64,000 bases of DNA from Physcomitrium patens. Taxonomy: Eukaryota > Streptophyta > Bryopsida > Funariales > Funariaceae. Below, piece after piece: positions 12,779 to 25,215 of the stretch (position 1 is its first letter; each line of letters starts with the position of its first letter). The notes beneath the pieces are model-generated. The model searched no databases, was not told where the DNA came from, and was given only the letters and a program-made list of their open reading frames with translations. A program made the position numbers and the translations under genes. The stretch covers positions 22,667,808 to 22,731,807 of the forward strand of contig NC_037254.1 of the NCBI RefSeq assembly GCF_000002425.4, in the 5' to 3' direction.

Positions 12779-15700
12779 TTATTCTATTTTTATGAGTTTT
12801 ACAACTACGACCATATTATAAGCATTTTTGGTGTAGTGGATCAGGAAAGGACCATGTGAACTAAAATAGATCTCTACTAATTGAAAAACTATTCTACTTG
12901 ATAATAATTTAATTATTTAGGTATTTTAATAATTATTTATTAACATTTGATTTAATGTCCAAAGAATTAAAAACATTCTACTTATAAAATAAAATAAGCC
13001 ATTTTAGTAGGTGATTTCATCTAATTCATAGCTATTAATTAATTTATGAGTGATTAAATAAAAATTCTTTCTACTTCTTGTTAAGTAACATTAATCTCTT
13101 CAATGAATTAAATTTGCTCAAGTATCCACAATCTACAATATACGCCACACAACAATACAAAAACTACACACACTTAAAAAAATATATTTTTTTAATGGTT
13201 CATATTATATATATATATATTTATTTAATTATCCAATAAAAAAATTATCCAAATTAAAACTTTTATTTATTTTTTAACCATGAATTGTTAAGTAACATTA
13301 ATCCCTTCAATGAATGAATTTTTATCTATTAATAATTTTTTATTCATAAATAAAAAATCATCCACTTTTAAGTAATTTTCATCTATAGTTTATCATTCCA
13401 TTAAATTAGAATTCATCCAAAGAACTTCATTCCATTACTTGTCCAACTTATGATTATAAATTGTTGCTAAATTTTTTATTGAATTTTCTTATGCTAAAAT
13501 AATTTGGAATTTTATATATCAAATTATACTGCATTTTAGTAAAAATAACTTATAAAAGTTGGTTTGGATCTATATTAGATGTGGATGCTCTTATGTAGAA
13601 AGGTCGAAGACAATTGTAGGAGAATTTTGTTGATTACACCCCCCGTTGTAGTGATTATTGTATGATGCTAGAAAAAATAGTACTTGATTGATAAGCCTTA
13701 TCAACTCAATACTATCATCCTCTCCTATGTATGTTGGCTTACAAAGCTCTTCTACAGTGCTTCAAACTACCTACACAATGAGCTATACTATACAAATTAC
13801 TATTGCTAGCACAATAAGCTTGTACCACTAGCTAATCTTATACTAGGCTAAGGAAGATAAGACAAGATCAAGAAGATCTTATACCTAAAATTCAAATTTT
13901 AATATCAATAAGCTTCAAAATTTATAATATAATATTTTATATTATGATAACATAAAGTATAATATTGGCATTATAATATGGAGCACAATGATCAAACGCA
14001 AGATGATCTAATAAATAATAAGGTACAGTGTCAATGGTTGAAATATTTGCCATTTTCTAGTTGCAAGATTATAAAATTATTTATCAATGATTAATGATCT
14101 AAGTTCTTCACTCTTTCAAATTTTTTACATCAATAATCACACTTACACAATTTTTTCAACCTCAAATTTGCTCCAACATTTTGACTCCATCCTTGCAACA
14201 ATAATCAAGGTACTACAATAAGTATAGTAAATGCCACATATTATCAATTCAACCAAATTTAGTTTTTAAAAAATACCAAAGCTGATAGATGAATATTTGA
14301 CAATGGCAAAGCCCAAATCTAATTTTTGCTTTATAGAGGCAATGAAGAAGATATTTGTCCATTTTGACTGCCAACAATGATTCTAAGCTCTAAATAGGCA
14401 AAAAATACTTCAAGTAATTGAATAATTTGAACTCCAAAGCCACCAACAATTGACGCTATTGTATTATAATTGTTTATAATATATAAAAATGAATTATAAC
14501 ATAGAATATGTTTCTAAGTCTTGATGTATATTAAAGTGGTTAATAAGTTAATTTAATGAGAGTTAATGTAAAAAAAATTATTTTGAAGTTTATTTATTTT
14601 GATTATAATATTTAAATTATATAGAATTTAGATATTTAGTATAAAGTTTTAAAAAAAGATTGGAAGTCAAAGATAAAGATCCAAACTACTAAAAAGCTTA
14701 TTTTGAGGGATGAAAATAAAGTATGGATGGATGAAGGTAAGAGCTAAAGGTCTTCATTTCTATTAATCAAAGATCATGACCAATAGGCTTTTAATATACT
14801 ATTTGTAATATAATATGGATTTTGATAACTTCAAAAGAAACATTTGAAAATCAAAAGCAAAGATTATAAGATTGATTTAAGCTACAATTTTTATATAAAA
14901 TTAGAAGATTTGGAATTAAAATGAAGAAGCTATAGTTATTTTTGTATTAGCTTTTGGAAATCAAGAGGTGTAGTTGTAAAGACGATTTTAAGACCTATGT
15001 CTTTTATAAAAGTATTATTATATTTAGAATATTTATGAAGAAACTATAAGGAGTTGAAAATAAAAGAAGTAATTTAAAAGCAATAAATGAATTGTTTTAT
15101 TGATAATAAAGAGTGGAGCCATATCTTTAGTTTTTGGATGAATTTTTGGCTCAAATTTTTTGAAAGCGTGATTTATTAGGTTAAAAAGTTACATACCAAT
15201 TTTTATAGTATTTATATAATTAGTTTGTGAGATATAAAAAAAGTTTCATGTAAATATATATATAAAGAAGGATTTGAAACTATTATTAAGATTTTGGCAA
15301 TATTTTAAGATTTATAAAGAATTTGAGGTTGAAATTTTTTTTGATAGTTGTTTAAAGTACATCAATACTTCATGTAAAATTTGAGTCTATTTGGACAATT
15401 TGATTATAAGATATGAGATGTTAGAATTCAAGAAAAATTTTCTTCAAGGATATATAAGGTTTTAGAATATTTTTACCACAATTTTGGATGTTCTTTAGTA
15501 CTTAGGACTTAAATATTGATGTAATTTCTCCTATAGGGACAATCTTATATATAATCTTGGTACTTTTTTATCTTAAGACTTAATTGAGTAATTAATGATA
15601 GCTAAATCCCAATGCTTTTTTGAAGCAAATTCTTTCTACTTCAATAGCATTACAAAATTATTTGCCGCAAAGAAAGATTAGTTGTTGTTCTTTAGTAATT

Positions 15701-16550
15701 ATAACCAATGTTTAGGAAAAAAATGGATAAAAAACCACTCCTTGCAATGAAAAAATAAAATACAAAATATCATAATTTCTACTAAAAAAAGGCTTTACTA
15801 CAAGCTTAATATTTTTGCCAAATATAGGGTCAAGAGTGATATAATCTAGATAAGTAAATACAGTACTGCCACATGTCATCTAATCTTTAGGTCTTCTATA
15901 ATCTAAAATTAGAAAAATCCTATAATTCCAAAAAAAAATGACACCAAATAATGACCACGGCTATAGCCACTATATTCCAATAAAAACACCATTTCAATGC
16001 AAAATATAAAGCATAGAAAACCATAGTACTACAATGCAAAAAAAACAACAAATAGCAACTCAAAACTAAGGACTAAATTTTGTCATTGATTAACTGCTAT
16101 GACTTCTATTACAATTCCACCATTGGCAAAACAAAAAATAAGGAGGAAGAAAAAAGAATTCTCTTGAATCTTCTATATGTAGGAACTAGGCTCAAGGAAA
16201 AACAAAACAACAAAAAACTTTATTGTAAAATAGCCATTGCAACTCGATCAACTAAAGAGAATGTCTCAAAAAATTTAGAGATCCAACTTATATGAAAAAA
16301 AATAGAAGAGCAAGAAACCACTTTAGTGCTTGCTAAAAAATATAGAGCTTCCATATTACAAAAAAAAAATAAAAAAAAAAATATAAATAGAGCTAAAAAT
16401 ATTATATTGTATCACTCTTTCAATGCAAAAGAGATAGAAAAAAAAATATATTCCTAAGCATCTGGAGTTCTTCAAGGTGTAAAGAGAAAAAAAAAAAAAC
16501 AAATATTAGAGATAGAACAGATCCTTGGCGGCTCAAATCCCTATTGGTAG
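12778..16550. other. Long AT-rich region without a recognised gene
   Basis: About 3.8 kb of strongly AT-rich sequence with no frame longer than noise and no recognisable protein motif on either strand. A 71-codon frame at 16080-16295 is lysine- and asparagine-rich, as chance frames in such sequence are, and I do not call it. Old decayed transposon sequence is the likeliest content. Confidence 0.5.
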
Positions 16551-16580
16551 AGAGGTTGCCAAAATTTGGAGGCAACCTCT
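16551..16580. other. Perfect 10-bp hairpin
   Basis: AGAGGTTGCC at 16551-16560 is the exact reverse complement of GGCAACCTCT at 16571-16580, with a 10-base loop AAAATTTGGA. It is noticeably more GC-rich than its surroundings and lies just before a poly(T) run at 16603, so in + orientation it resembles a hairpin plus T-tract. No gene lies upstream, so the role is unknown. Confidence 0.8.
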
Positions 16581-16600
16581 TCCTTTCCAAACCATCGTTT

Positions 16601-16602
<2 letters not shown>

Positions 16603-16631
<29 letters not shown>

Positions 16632-16790
16632 CTCTCCTTTCTTGTTTCTAATTTTTTCATTTCTTCTCTAATTTTTTGTCTATTATTATTATTTTTTTCT
16701 CTCTATTTTCTCCTATTTTTTGTTAATCTTTTTTTTATTTTGTTTTTTTTCTTCTTCTTCTAATTCTTTTTTCTATTCTTTTCTATTTTT
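16603..16790 (+). repeat. Poly(T) and pyrimidine-rich low-complexity tract
   Basis: About 29 T in a row at 16603-16631, followed by T/C-rich sequence up to about 16790. The open frame across it (phenylalanine and leucine only) is an artefact of composition. Confidence 0.9.
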
Positions 16791-16799
16791 TGAATTGAC

Positions 16800-17433
16800 T
16801 ACTTCAAATTTATATTCTACTCCTAATCAAATTTATTTTTAATGGAATAAATCTAATATAAAAGACATTATAAATCCATATTGACTCAATTAAAGAAAAA
16901 TTACTTATTTTAAAATTCTTTTTTAATTTTTTTATAAAAAATATTTTTTTAGTATTATATCTTATTAATTATTATTTTACTCTAATTCCTACATCAACTC
17001 TGTAATTAGTAATTATAGGCACCAGAAAGTGTCTTTTTTGTATTAAAACAATTAGTGAAGCAATTATATGACTCACACATGGCAATCATTTGGAATGACT
17101 TGTAAAAGAGAAGAATCTAAAATTGACTATATAAAATCTACTACTTGAGAAGTGACTTGGTTACTAAAGTTGTCAAATTATGTAATTGAATAAATTTTTT
17201 TTACTTAATATTTCAACTAAGTTGGATTCTTCTAGAGCACTACTTAAAAAAGATGAAAGAATTTAAAATCTATCTTTTGACTAAGACTTTAAAAATATTA
17301 AAATATTAAAAAATTAAAAAATAAAATTTTAAAATCTCCTCCAATATGAGAAGACTATAACATCAATAATTCCACAATCCTTAGAACAATAATTCTACAA
17401 TCCTTGGATGATTAAACAAGACTTGATCACTAC

Positions 17434-17437
<4 letters not shown>
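16800..17437. other. AT-rich stretch, nothing recognised
   Basis: No coding motif or repeat boundary was found here, apart from the TA array that follows. Confidence 0.45.

Positions 17438-17469
<32 letters not shown>
17438..17469. repeat. (TA)n microsatellite at the 3' edge of element F
   Basis: About 16 TA dinucleotides, followed by TTGTATCCTAAGAGTTT. It is the mirror of the AT array at 9580-9618 next to element E. Confidence 0.95.
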
Positions 17470-17473
<4 letters not shown>

Positions 17474-17699
17474 ATCCTAAGAGTTTAATCAAATACTCTT
17501 CTTTTTTACTTAAGTTCTTGATTAGAACTTTGGACATTGAGAGTTTGTAACCAAATTGAATTGTTTAAAAAGAATTTTCTAACAAAATAAGGTCTAAATT
17601 ATATAGCATCAAATTTGCCTAGAAAATCTAGTCTCCTAATATCTTGTAAAAAGATCAACATGTTAAGTCTAAGGATTCTAATCTTGTGTCATTTATCAA

Positions 17700-18718
17700 A
17701 GGCAATTTTTCTTCTTTTCTAAATTTCCTTTGTATATTGAATACTTTGTCTTTTGGCCTCATTAAGACCTTTTAATCATTTGAGCCTATCAATTAAAGAT
17801 TCTTCAGTTAACAATCTTTTGTGAAGGCAATATAAAACTAAAACAAAGGAAGTGGACTAAAACAAAATGCCTTCTATGCCATAAACCAAGGAGAATGAAG
17901 TTGCTTAGGTTTTCACCTTAAATATCATCCTATAAGCCTACAAGGCTACAAGAAGTTTTCTGTCCCAATTTTGTTTAGATGTTATCACTAGTTTTTTTAA
18001 TATATTAATTAAAATTTGATTGAGTCATTTCATGTGTCTATTGATTTGAAGTTGATAAGAAAGAATCATCTTATGATCAATTTTAAATTATGAGATCAAA
18101 TCTTCTATCATTTCATTCAATTTTTTTTATATTTTATATTTTTTATTTTATTACTAATCAGGTTTTTTGGACATCCAAATCTAGTGATAATTTATTTGTA
18201 AAAGAATTTGGTGGCTTGCTTGCCATTGTTGGCTTTAACTACCTTTGTTTTAGTCCACTTCATCAAGTATTTGGTTGCTACCACTCTGTATTTCATCCCT
18301 CTTTTGAAATTGGAATAAACCACTCTAGTATAATCAATTATCTATTTTTCTAAGAGAACTAAAAGTAGGTATACATGAAGAAACAAGTTCATCCTTAAGT
18401 CATTCTTTGTATACTATTGACATGTATTACAAGTTTTAGCATATCTATATATATATCTTAAAACAATGTGGATCCATAATAATCCATTCTAAAGATTTTC
18501 TACCTAGTTAGAGTTTTCAAAAAGTGACTCCGACATACATTATTGTGACATATTAATAGAATAGTAGGAATTTTTTTGTCCATCATATACCTCCTAAATA
18601 TCTCATTGACTCCACATTTATATAATTTATCTCCAATTATTACAAAGTGTCTACTATTAATTCTCATCTTTTTATATTTCATTTTAAAAAAATGAAAAAG
18701 AAGGGTTTGGATTGTCAA
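17700..18718 (-). pseudogene. Element F integrase remnant
   Basis: Positions 18500-18718 encode the zinc-binding N-terminus: FVIIGDKLYKCG followed by a CHNNVCRSHF stretch in which the spacing of His and Cys still fits an HHCC domain. Positions about 18180-18350 read MKYRVVATKYLMKWTKTKV, the region after the first catalytic Asp, then ITRFGCPKNLIS near the second Asp. Downstream the frame is interrupted by stops. The 87-codon plus-strand frame at 18090-18353 is a shadow of this. Confidence 0.75.
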
Positions 18719-18739
18719 AAATTTAATAATTAATTCATA

Positions 18740-20100
18740 TCAAGTGAAAGTGGTTGAAAAAACAAATAATCCTTTATCTATCAAGGTATCATCAATTAGA
18801 GCTTCACCAATTTTTTTTGATAACCTAGATAAATAATTTGTTTGCTTGTGCATCTTTCTAGACTTATATTCTATCTTATAATTAAATTCATCTATTAGAA
18901 GCATCCACCTTATAATTATACTACTTAAATATGCCTTCTCAATAAGATATTTGATTGTCATATGGTCTACAAAAAATACTATTAGATTTAAGAGAAGGTA
19001 ATGCCTAAACTTCTTGACAAAAAAAAACCATGGCAAAGTATTTTTGTTTCATGGTAGTGTAATTCTTTTTAGTAAGTTTTAATTTTTTACAAGCAAAGGC
19101 TATAGAATAGTCCTTGCCTTTTTTTCCATTTGCTTGACATAAGGTGCTTCCTACTACCACCAATAAAGCATCATAAAGTATATGGAAGGATAATGATTAA
19201 CTAAGTGGTCTTAAGACAAAAAAAGTTCTAAGTTTTTCTTCAAGGATATCAAATACCTCTTTGCATTTTTTTCCTACTAAAACTTCACTTCTTTTTTTAT
19301 TAGTCAAGTTATAGGTATAGAAAGTGTAGCACAGTCTTGTATGACTTTTCAATATTATCTAATATGTCATAAGGTTCTTTATATTTCTTTTACTATTGAA
19401 GGATGACTTATTTCCACAATTACCTTGACCTTATCTGAGTTGGATTTCCTATCCATTTTTGATATTACATATTTTAGTAAGTCTTTTCTTTTAATTGCTA
19501 AAAATATTTTGTCAAGGTTCAAAGCTATCCTAATTTTTTTACACCTTTAAAGACTAATCTTTATACAATCATGATATATTATCTTAGTGGATTGGATGCT
19601 ATAATCATGAATAAATATAGTCATTAATTTGTATAATAGATCTCAGAAGATATACATTATTAGTCTTTGAAATGCCACATGAACATTTCAAAGTTCAAAA
19701 GGCATAACCATATTCATAAAGGTATCTCAAGATGTAATAAAAGTAGTTTTATGGTAGTTTTCTTTAGCAATAGATATTTGATTGTATTTCAAATATTCAT
19801 CTATAAATATATAAAGTTCATGACTTGCTACTTCTTCTAAAATGATATTAATAAATGGAAAAGAAAAATTATCCTTTTAAGTCCATTTGTTAAGTTTTCT
19901 ATAGTCTATGCACACTTAAAGTTTTTTATTCTTCTTTTTACTAATATCATAGGTGAAATCCAATCCATAATCTCTATAAGTTGAATAAACTTGGCTTCGA
20001 GGACTTTTTCTAATTTTGTATTGGAAATTAATTGAAGTTTGGGATTCATTCTTGTTTCTTTTTGTCTCACAAGAATTGAATTGGAAAGGAAAAAGATTCT
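18740..20100 (-). pseudogene. Element F reverse transcriptase and RNase H remnant
   Basis: Positions 18740-19036 are a 98-codon open stretch with the RNase H motifs VKKFRHYLL, FVDHMTIKYL and YKSRKMHKQTNYLSRLS, the standard gypsy RNase H C-terminus. Upstream, at about 19900-20060, MDWISPMILVK matches the RT fingers, and about 19620-19700 match the region around the NAP block. The catalytic box is not cleanly readable. Non-functional. Confidence 0.8.
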
Positions 20101-20908
20101 ATGTTACACTACTTCTGGAAGTATATCCTTAAGATCTTTGTAAGACTATGCAAATTTATCCATATTGTCCATAATTAAAGACTTGTAACTTTTCAACTCA
20201 TCCTTTGTCAATTTAATCTTTACTTTAATAAATTTTGGATTCTCATTTTTTAATAATATATTTATTAATATATAGTAAAGATTGTACATATGAGATTGTT
20301 CTATAGAGCCTCTATATCAATTGTTTGAGATTTATGGATAGATAGCCACATCATTTTCAGTTGTAAGACCACTAAAAGTTTGTTTGAAGTATAAGAGGGG
20401 ATTATAGTCAATTTCATCAATTATGTCCTCTAATTCTTGACTTTGAGTACCATCAAAGTTTACCTCAAAGATGTCTTTAATTTTTATGTCATCCACTAAT
20501 GTTGCTAAATCTATCTCTACTTCATTGTTTTGCTACGTATCAAAATCATTAACAAAGTTGATATTTATTGCTTCATCTACATTTGAAATAGGATGTTTTG
20601 CTAATCACTAGATGAATTTTCCATCAACTTCCTAATTATATAATCTATGGCTTATGCAATTGAGTTGGATAGGTTTGACTATCTCAAATTGAGCCAACTC
20701 ATTTTCAACTAAATTGACAAATCTTATTTTATTCTTCAATTCACCTTTAGATTAATGAATGTGAATTTCATCATTATCAAAAATGGTAGAAACTCTTTCT
20801 GGTGGTAATCCTTGGAATTAAATGATAATCCTTATAAGATTTTTTGGAGGACAATAAATGATATGGGATTTTTTCCACTTCAATTAATTTTACTTCAAGT
20901 GCCTTTAG

Positions 20909-21190
20909 TCAAGGTCTACTTAATAGAAATGGATAAGAATTCTTATTCAAATGCATATAAGTAATAGAGAAAGTAAAGAAATATTCTTCATCATCCATTA
21001 GCATCCTACATCCACTAATTTGGCCGAGGAAGATGTCTTGGCTTTGATTGTCTACATTAATTATATAAAAAGAAGGACTAGTAATTCTAAGGTCCAACTT
21101 TATTGTCGTTTGTATGGGCATTATATTTAATCCACTACTTCCATCTACAATCATGTAAGAGATAATCTTATCAATTATTAAGATCTCCAA
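20909..21190 (-). pseudogene. Element F protease (retropepsin) remnant
   Basis: A 93-codon open stretch with the retropepsin signature IVDGSSGLNIMP, where DGSS stands in for the usual D-S/T-G, then a segment with alternating hydrophobic residues and ISGCRMLMDDEEY typical of plant gypsy proteases between pol blocks. It is truncated by stops on both sides. It is the best-preserved part of the E/F family and fixes the position of the protease in E. Confidence 0.75.
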
Positions 21191-21539
21191 TTTAATTATT
21201 TTGACTTTCTATGCCCTTTGAATTATTTTTACATAGATTTGGATCTTTTTGTTAGACCTTTGATATCTTTTAATAAACAAGCCTATTTTAAAAACTCTTC
21301 TTATTATTAGATACATCTCCAATAATTGAGCAATAATTATATCTACTTTCATCTTGTTCAAGTCTTTCCAAAAATCATATGACTCTCTTTGATCTTCTTA
21401 TTTTAAGGAAATTAAAATACCACATTCTAGTTTTTGGATCCTAAGACCTTTTCACTCTTCTGTAGAAGGAAATTCCTCTACAAAGATTTTTTTTCCTTAT
21501 TATCTTGATTTTTGGAATGGTTTCTAAATTATAAAGAAA

Positions 21540-21870
21540 TTATCTTAATTTTCTCATATTATCTATTGAATTTTTTGTGGCTTTATTTAAATTAGAGAAG
21601 TAAGAAGAATCTTTTGAACTATTCTTACTAACTATTAAAGTCAAAGACAAATGGCTAGTATATCTAAACTTTGTCATAACTACCAATATTGGCATATTAA
21701 GAAGCCTTTTATCCTTATTAGGAACTTCTTTATGGGAGATGTAATGTATGTATAAAGATGACAATTGGTCTTAAATGGATTGAGAACCTTGTTCTTTAAT
21801 TGGCATTTCCGAATAATTAATATCTTATAATTTTTTTCCTTTATTTTGTTGGCCATATTAAAAATGGCCA
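21540..21870 (-). pseudogene. Element F gag end remnant
   Basis: Minus-strand codons at 21800-21870 read an MAIFNMANKIKEK stretch that looks like a broken zinc knuckle, and 21540-21764 read MPILVVMTKFRYTSHLS, which matches ALVVMTRSRY of element E at 5130. The overlap of two frames here shows at least one frameshift. Confidence 0.55.
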
Positions 21871-22610
21871 AAGCCTAATGAAATAAATCCTCTATGTGTA
21901 TTTAAACATGAGGGAGAATTATCAATTTTTGACTTAGAAACTACTAATTGAACTATTAAATTTTTTTGTCGCCAATGGAATGAGATTCTACTAGATAAAT
22001 TTGTAATGTATCATCAATAAAATAATAAGCACAAGTTAACGATACGAATTTATTGTGATAATTAACAACATATTTCATCTATGATGTGTCAATCCTAAAA
22101 ACAACAATTTAAATTCCACTTAAAATATTATTTTAAAAAAATTAATTAAATAAATATTAGTAATTTATTTTAATACATTATATTTTTATTTATTTAATGA
22201 CTTTAATACATCTTTGAATGTCTTAACATAATTTTAAGATTTTTTAGTGAAATTAAATTTTTTATTTTATTTTTATTTTTTTCACTAGTAGTTCCTTGAA
22301 CAAAATTAATTACTTTTTTTTAATATTATCCATGACAACATCACTAATTTACTTTGTAGCTGAAAGCACCATTATATATTTTATTTCTTTCTATTTGTAT
22401 TGTATAATATTTGTAGTTAAAAAATATTCTTTAACTCACAAACATATTTTTCAAGAATAGCTTCACTTGAGTCACTTTCCATGATATTGACATGGACTCA
22501 TCTAGTTATAGTGAAATCATCTATTAAAGAGTTAGGATTTGCATCCATCTGTGATGGATGAACTTGTCTTGTTAACCTCTCATCTTGAACACACCTATAT
22601 TAAGCACAAA
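21871..22610. other. AT-rich stretch, nothing recognised
   Basis: Non-coding AT-rich sequence lies between element F and the GC-rich island. Base composition changes sharply near 22610. Confidence 0.45.
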
Positions 22611-22755
22611 CACTGTAATTATTAATACATGTTGAACACAGTGCCAGAGTCAGCACAGTTTCATGTCAACAACACTTATCAGGGTTTGAAACGGCGTTGT
22701 CTTCCAGCGACAGGCCACACCCACCATCACGAGACAATGCTGATGTTCGACGCAC

Positions 22756-24363
22756 TCACACACCATGCTTGCTCATCCATGCGCGGAGTGTGGGGCCACC
22801 GACGGTGAAGCCGTCAACATGCGCAAACAAATCGACTGCAGTCTGCCAGGCCGCTTCGGAGGGATGGATGGTGTCGAATAGCACATGCTTGCTTGGATCC
22901 TCGCACAAAGTATACATCGGATGCCCCGCGGTGTCGTTATGGCCGCACACAAGTCCGTGAGGAACCGCTTTCCCAATGCAACACGGTGTCATCGTGTTCT
23001 CAAAACCTGCTTGTCAGAACCCACCAATACGTGTCAGGAATCATTTTAAGCTTGGAGCTATGGGAGGGGATTCAAACCGTGCGATTAATGTCCGTTGGGG
23101 TGTCGAATCGGTCAATACCATGTTCAGATCCGTGATGAAACAGAACCTCGAAGGCCTTGGTCTGGTCCACGAGGATGATGTGCAGTCCCCCGAGATTCCT
23201 GTTCAGCGTCTTCACTCGCTGTTGTAGCAGCGAGTTGTGGAGCGAAGTTTGGGTCAGGAGTGTGGCATTGCGGCTGCAAGAGGTGAACGTCGTTACTTCT
23301 GTGACAAACGGGGCGCATGCCATTAGGGCTAGGTTGGAGACGACGATATTCCGGACGCCGAGCCCGTAGAGACGCACTAGACTGAGTGCGATTCCATCCA
23401 CTATGGTGGTTATTGTTGTATGGAGCTCTTGTTCTTTGTCATGCTCCTTTGGTCATAGGGGAATAGTGTCAGTTCTCTCTGTGTCGGATCTTGAAGAATC
23501 TGAAAGGTATCAGTGATCACCTCCTATGGAATGTTTGCAGCCATCAAGTGTGAGAAACTGACCTCGTGTGGATGTGTACCTGAAAGGCTCCCCGTCTGTT
23601 GCGCACGTGATAGTCGTTGACACCAATGTTAACCAATGCCACCGACTTCCGTAAGTGAGCTTTTGTCAGCACATGTTTCTCCACGAGTGCCTCTATCTCG
23701 TCTACTTGTGAGACTAACGCTGTAAGCCCGTATGCGTAAGTGACACCCGCCCCGCTTCTTGCGAAGTTTACACCTCGTAATGCCTCTGAATTGTTTTCTA
23801 GACGCAAGTAGGGGGTAGGGTATGGCAGGTCGAAGAGCTCCGCTGCCAACCACACAAATAACACAAAATATCGCAATGCAGGAGTTAGGTTTCTGTAAAG
23901 GCTACATGCATTTGCACTATACGGAGCAATTGCACTCTGGAGAGTCTGAATTTCTTTACCAATGCAGTCCGCTAGGTTTCGACCCTCATTGAATCGGCCC
24001 GCGGGGTATCCTGGCCATATGGAGCCATACGGCGGAAATGCCGACAGGTCTCTAAAGTTGCCTGTGTCGACATAGGAATCGCCGAATACGTACATTGCAC
24101 TCGCTCCATCCACTCCGCCTGGTTGCACATGAAAGATTATTTTAACATATCATTGCCTCTGACCTCCATAAAACACAAGCTAAGCTGCCACCACCTATCC
24201 ACTAACAACGACCATAGTTCCAGATCAAGTTGATGCAGACAAAATGCGCTGCATGCTTACTGATATTGGCGAGTCCAACCAGCATCGTTGCTGCGATTGT
24301 ACCATAAGCAAGCGCTAAATTGACGTTTACACTAAACTTCGAATTTCTGAAGACCGCCGCCAT
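22756..24363 (-). CDS. GDSL esterase/lipase (SGNH hydrolase), five exons, intact
   Basis: The only intact conventional gene I can see. Exons on the minus strand: 24363-24261, 24118-23936, 23842-23580, 23446-23119 and 23006-22756. The four introns (142, 93, 133 and 112 bp) all start GT and end AG, and the joined frame is open for 375 codons. The start is an ATG with G at +4. The first 34 codons are hydrophobic enough for a secretory signal or membrane anchor. Block I follows as FGDSYVDTGN with the catalytic Ser. Block II is the SGAG stretch, block III is GVNDY with the Asn, and the C-terminal FDTIHPSEAAW supplies Asp and His. PCCIGK and a Cys-Gly stretch are typical of plant members, as is a length of 360-380 residues. 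Such enzymes hydrolyse esters, lipids or acetylated wall polymers, usually outside the cell; the substrate here is unknown. Splice sites are inferred from consensus and frame. Confidence 0.88.
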
Positions 24364-25215
24364 CTCTGTCCACATTACAAGAGAATATCAAATCGAGAGT
24401 GAGAGACATTCGTGTCTCTGAATTCGTGGGGAGCTCTCTTCTGTTTCACGATTAGTGTATCTACAGTAAAGAGACGATTCCGCTCTGAACTGCGCAGTGA
24501 TTGATCTATCTCCTCACTCGTTCAGCAAGCCACATTTCCGACAAACGAAAGCCCAAGACTTTCTCTGGGACAGCCGAGTCAACGTGGTCTTCTATGTGAC
24601 CACATAGACAGTAGCTTTATGTTGGAACTGGCAACCACAACAATGAAAAGACGTAGAGGACGAGGTGTAATCCCTATTCCACAGCTCTGCCTCCCTGTGC
24701 GACCAAATCGTTGAGCCCTCAGTTTCGTTTCTAACCAGGAGTTCATAGACAGTCAGTCCGAACTTAATATTTCACAAAATTTCTTGAGAATCAAGGTTCA
24801 CCTCTATTAACCTTAAAATGATAAGGACGTGCGAGCTTTGGCTCTCGTGGCACCAGCATGAACGATCACTAGAAAATGGAACTGCTGCAGGAGAAAGAAG
24901 ACTGTGGACACCGCAACGCCCATCAAAGTAGCTCCATCTGACCACGATTGCTAAAGACACGATTGCGCATCTGGATTTTGCCAAACCCCAGTTTTGAATT
25001 CCCTTGGTCAAACAAGCGGGACAGGGCACATTTCCTCAACTCGTGATCTCACAATCCTCTGAGCGTAACTGCGTGCAGATCAGGTTCCGGCAGTTCATCG
25101 ATTCTGACGTCACTGATCACACAAGCGACTCAAGAGCTGCAACCTTCGAGGTCTGCTGTAAAAGGCGCAAGTTTAAAGTTTTCTTGTCTATATTGTACCC
25201 ATCATACTTTTAAGA
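24364..25215. other. GC-rich flank upstream of the GDSL gene (promoter and 5' UTR candidate)
   Basis: The GC-rich composition of the gene continues for about 850 bp upstream and then drops abruptly near 25215. I found no protein motif: the frames at 24772-25029 (minus) and 25004-25213 (plus) are short and show no domain. The likeliest content is the promoter and 5' leader of the GDSL gene. No clear TATA box was seen in the first 150 bp upstream of the ATG. Confidence 0.5.

Larger units (their letters stand above)
17475..21870 (-). mobile_element. Element F: decayed plant Ty3/gypsy retrotransposon, same family as E
   Basis: A minus-strand copy of the E family in the order (reading leftward) gag zinc-knuckle remnant near 21850, protease at 20909-21190, RT at about 19480-20060, RNase H at 18740-19036, integrase N-terminus at 18500-18718 and integrase core down to about 17700. 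All blocks match E, but frames are broken by stops. E and F lie about 8 kb apart in opposite orientation and form a long, diverged inverted repeat. No LTR pair was recognised. Confidence 0.8.

Noticed and set aside
16520-16565. Possible tRNA or SINE promoter (GGCTCAAATCCC, then TGGTAGAGAGG)
   Set aside because: The boxes are in the wrong order and no cloverleaf can be drawn; only the hairpin is reported.
16566-16763. 65-codon frame of mostly Phe and Leu
   Set aside because: Pure consequence of the poly(T) and pyrimidine-rich tract.
22697-23401. Several overlapping frames on both strands in the GC-rich island
   Set aside because: They are shadows of GDSL exons 4 and 5, or exon plus intron read-through; the spliced gene explains them.
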